Source: Murdochiella massiliensis (GTDB taxonomy: Bacteria > Bacillota > Clostridia > Tissierellales > Peptoniphilaceae). Taken from it: DNA of 64,000 nucleotides. The translations under genes and the position numbers were made by a program. Location: NCBI RefSeq assembly GCF_900059565.1, contig NZ_FIZW01000001.1, positions 186,001-250,000 of the forward strand, in the 5' to 3' direction. Shown piece after piece: positions 61,763 to 64,000 of this stretch. A model generated the notes under the pieces. It had not been told where the DNA came from and searched no databases. It saw nothing but the letters and a program-made list of their open reading frames with translations. Every line of letters begins with the position of its first letter. The first letter of the stretch is position 1.

Positions 61763-63067
61763 TTATTGATTCAGAAGCGTGGTGTAAGAAGAAGCGTTAT
61801 CTGTCTTCACCATGTTGATCGCAAACGCGTCGTACTGGCTCGGATTGCCCAGACGGTTCGTGATGTTGGATTCGGTCTGTCCATCGCCGCCGATGTATTC
61901 GACTTTGAGGTTCAGAAGTTTGTCGTATTTCTGCAGCAACGGCTGATAGGTGGCGCTCAGGAAGTTATCCGCCGAGTTGTAGATGTTCAGCCATACGTTC
62001 TTTTCGGGGCTCTTCGCCGCGTCAAGCTGTTTGGCAACCGGATCATACGGTTTCGTGGCATCCATGAAATCATTGTAGTTTTCAGCGGTTACCGCGAGGT
62101 TCAATGCATAGTAGGAACGCTCTTCTTCGACATATTTGTAGTCTTTGTCGGTCAGGACGTTGCCCGCTTCATCCGGTGTGCTGATACCGGTGTTGACATC
62201 TACGCCGTCCAGGAGGTTGCGCAGTACACGTAGGGTCAGGTAAGCCTGAACATCCGCATGCTGGCTGATGGTTCCGGCATAACCGTCGGCAATCGCCGCA
62301 ACGGCGTCACTGTTGGCGTCATAGCCGAACGTCGGGACCTTGTTCTCTTTGGCCCAGCCGTTGAACATGGCCATGCCCATGCCGTCGTTGTTCGATGCAA
62401 CGATGTCGATCTGATCGCCAAAGGAAGCCGACCAAGTGGCAATACCGTTACCGGCGGTGGCAGCATCCCAGGTTGCACCGGCGGAGTTCTTCATTTCCTG
62501 CGAAGCCAATTCACGAACGACATATTTCTTGCCGTTTACTTCGAGCTCGCCGTCTTTAACAACGGTGGCTTTTCCGTCAACGTTCGTTCCGGCCGGAGAC
62601 GGATCGATGGCACCGTCTTTTTCAACGGCTGTTCCCAGCGCCTTACGGACGCCGCGCGTACGGGCGATGGAGTCGTTGTGACCGACGTCACCGATGGCCA
62701 GCACGTATCCGATCGTGCCGTCGCCATTGCGATCCAGTTTGTCCGCATTTTTCTGAATGTAATCGACGATCATCTGTCCTTGCAACTCCGCACCTTGGTT
62801 GGCATCGAAGCCGACATAATAGGTTTTGTCGTTGAAGTTCAGCGCTTCTTTGTCCAGTTCACCGGTCGAGCTGTTCGACGGCTGACGGTTGTACCAGACC
62901 AACGGTTTTTCGTTGTTCTTCACTTCACCGGCGGGAGCGGTTGATTCCGTTGCCGGAGCCGTGCTATCCGCAGGAGCCTCTGATTCGGCAGGTTTAGAAC
63001 CACCACCGCATGCGGTCAGCGCAAGCGCGCCGGCCAACAGAAGACCAAGTAACTTCACTGATTTCAT
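61763..63067 (-). CDS. mglB: Galactose/glucose-binding lipoprotein, circularly permuted
   Basis: A 434-residue lipoprotein (LLAGALALTAC, lipidated Cys20; Ala/Thr/Ser/Pro linker to ~50). Compared with E. coli MglB, the order is permuted. Residues 53-335 begin at the segment equal to E. coli ~85 (KPLVWYNRQPS) and run to the normal C-terminus (YYALNLAVTAENYNDF). Residues 356-434 then match E. coli 3-80 (KNVWLNIYNSADNFLSATYQ; ...YDAFAINMVKTDNASSYTTLL). All expected sugar contacts are present: N60, H130, D132, R136, W200, N227, D250, and D367/F369 in the moved part. A Ca-loop DRNGDGTIGY is at 112-121. The start follows AAAAGGAGGAATG. Confidence 0.92.
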   Translation of the reverse strand: MKSVKLLGLLLAGALALTACGGGSKPAESEAPADSTAPATESTAPAGEVKNNEKPLVWYNRQPSNSSTGELDKEALNFNDKTYYVGFDANQGAELQGQMIVDYIQKNADKLDRNGDGTIGYVLAIGDVGHNDSIARTRGVRKALGTAVEKDGAIDPSPAGTNVDGKATVVKDGELEVNGKKYVVRELASQEMKNSAGATWDAATAGNGIATWSASFGDQIDIVASNNDGMGMAMFNGWAKENKVPTFGYDANSDAVAAIADGYAGTISQHADVQAYLTLRVLRNLLDGVDVNTGISTPDEAGNVLTDKDYKYVEEERSYYALNLAVTAENYNDFMDATKPYDPVAKQLDAAKSPEKNVWLNIYNSADNFLSATYQPLLQKYDKLLNLKVEYIGGDGQTESNITNRLGNPSQYDAFAINMVKTDNASSYTTLLNQ

Positions 63068-63097
63068 AGAACATTCCTCCTTTTAATAGTAGAAAGA

Positions 63098-63133
63098 GAA
63101 TCGTAGGGAAACGATTTCTCTTTCGCAAAAAAT
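63098..63133 (-). promoter_or_regulatory. Hairpin in the mglB leader
   Basis: GAAAGAGAATCGT pairs with ACGATTTCTCTTTC (one bulged base) just upstream of the mglB ribosome site. Upstream of it are arms AAACTGA/TCAGTTT about 18 nt apart, a possible operator. Confidence 0.45.
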
Positions 63134-63177
63134 AAAAACTGACTGATTTCCACGCATCCTTCAGTTTCCGTACATCA

Positions 63178-63186
63178 GTATACCAC
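63178..63186 (-). promoter_or_regulatory. Promoter of mglBAC
   Basis: Extended -10 TGGTATACT on the minus strand; the -35 region is weak, suggesting that an activator is used. It would give a leader of about 105 nt. Confidence 0.55.
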
Positions 63187-63292
63187 ATTCGTCGGAAAGA
63201 TTAAGGTTTTCCATAAAAATCTTTTCTTACGGCTCGGACAAACGATTCGTCTAAAAAAGAGAATGAAAAGGGGGATAAACCGGTGCTTTGTA

Positions 63293-63321
63293 TGGACAGA
63301 TCAACCGTTTCAACATAAAAT
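63293..63321 (+). promoter_or_regulatory. Promoter of brnQ
   Basis: TGGACA (63293-63298), 17-bp spacer, TAAAAT (63316-63321). No gene lies between 63187 and 63411. Confidence 0.5.
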
Positions 63322-63411
63322 GGAAAGAAACATTCGCGGCCGCGATAGCGGAAGGGTGGGGAAAACCTACCCGGAAACCATCGCCATGAGCGGGAAGAGG
63401 AGTGTGATTTC

Positions 63412-64000
63412 ATGCGTGAACAGGTATCTTTAAATCGGAAATGGATAGCCGTCGCTTCGTTTGCTTTGTTCTCGATGTTCTTTGGAGCGGGCAATCTTAT
63501 TTTTCCGCCCACGCTCGGTCGAGATGTGGGGGATCAGCTTCTGCCTGCTTTTCTTGCCTTTTCCGTCACCTCCGTGGGTTTGGTACTGTTAAGCGCGATT
63601 GCCACTATTCGGGCAGGTGGAACCATTGAATCCGTGGCACGTCATCTTGGAGGGCCGCTTTCGATGGCCTTTGGCGGGCTGATTCTTATTTGTATCGGTC
63701 CGGGATTGGCTATTCCACGAACGGCGGCGACCAGTCATGAGATGCTTGCCGGTGCGTTTTTCCCTGGCCTTTCTCCGCTGGTTACTTCGGTATGCTTCTT
63801 TGCGGTCACGTTATTCTTTGCGATCAAGCCGAGCCGTGTCGTTTCAGGCTTGGGCATGGTTCTTACGCCGGTTCTCGTCGCCATTCTGGTTTTTCTGATC
63901 GGAAAATCGATTCTTTTCCCTCTTGGACCCATGGCGGATACGGGAGCGCAAGAGGTATTTTCTAACAGCTTTTTGGAGGGCTATCAGACCATGGATGCGC
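63412..64000 (+). CDS. brnQ: Branched-chain amino acid transporter (partial)
   Basis: The first 196 residues of a BrnQ/LIVCS-family transporter, a Na+/H+-coupled importer of Leu, Ile and Val; the gene runs off the window. The family start FALFSMFFGAGNLIFPPTLGRDVGD is clear, with GPLSMAFGGLILICIGPGLAIPRTAATSHEM as the second signature. About five membrane helices are in view. ATG 63412 lies after GGGAAGAGGAG. It is divergent from mglBAC. Confidence 0.93.
   Translation, partial: MREQVSLNRKWIAVASFALFSMFFGAGNLIFPPTLGRDVGDQLLPAFLAFSVTSVGLVLLSAIATIRAGGTIESVARHLGGPLSMAFGGLILICIGPGLAIPRTAATSHEMLAGAFFPGLSPLVTSVCFFAVTLFFAIKPSRVVSGLGMVLTPVLVAILVFLIGKSILFPLGPMADTGAQEVFSNSFLEGYQTMDA

Overview
The window looks like a chromosomal segment of a low- to mid-GC Bacillota (Firmicutes) anaerobe. 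The evidence is Gram-positive style lipoproteins, a CWB2-anchored surface protein, a TatD-linked radical SAM protein, DUF3793, a FeoB-associated Cys-rich peptide, a YtrA-type GntR regulator, Shine-Dalgarno sites close to AAGGAGG and frequent GTG/TTG starts. The Tissierellia/Peptoniphilaceae group is a reasonable guess, but the genus cannot be fixed from the sequence. No rRNA, tRNA, CRISPR or prophage was recognised.

Layout. 1-4207 is the end of rpoB plus rpoC. 4208-12273 is an accessory block lying between rpoBC and the str operon. It holds a truncated DUF4143 ATPase, an ABC importer operon preceded by a Phe/Tyr-rich leader peptide and attenuator, a glutaredoxin-like gene, a small membrane protein and a 55-bp repeat array. 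12274-16665 is rpsL-rpsG-fusA-tuf. 17031-22103 is a 1690-residue surface protein. 22339-24419 is a GntR-ABC operon with a frameshifted permease. 24537-28018 has a lipoprotein, then a DUF1538 membrane protein with a double PII-like protein and a GlsB-type peptide. 28994-38283 runs TcdA-TatD fusion, ABC exporter, SDR, radical SAM, Mbeg1-like hydrolase and the TldD/PmbA protease pair. 39633-46361 is on the minus strand: pdxT, pdxS, an alpha/beta hydrolase and a D-amino-acid aminotransferase / GlpA-like / FAD oxidoreductase / DUF1667 operon. 46584-52232 holds DJ-1, flavodoxin, DUF3793, an AsnB-like protein with an odd N-terminus and a purine permease. 54059-57308 is feoA-feoB-Cys-rich peptide behind paired inverted-repeat operators. 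57555-58377 has a frameshifted lipoprotein and a small membrane protein. 58466-63067 (minus) is mglBAC. 63412 to the end is brnQ, cut by the window edge.

How the genes work together. Several loci import nutrients (aromatic amino acid candidate ABC, Mgl sugar ABC, Feo iron, NCS2 purine, BrnQ branched-chain amino acids). PdxST makes the PLP that the nearby aminotransferase needs. The most interesting points are the aromatic leader-peptide attenuator, which suggests the substrate of the downstream transporter; a circularly permuted galactose/glucose-binding protein paired with a permease carrying a long coiled-coil N-terminus; a TcdA-TatD fusion close to a TatD-linked radical SAM gene; an asparagine-synthetase homologue without its N-terminal Cys nucleophile, behind a structured leader; and a genome very rich in short tandem repeats, including three intergenic arrays built on CAGGG/CCCTG palindromes.
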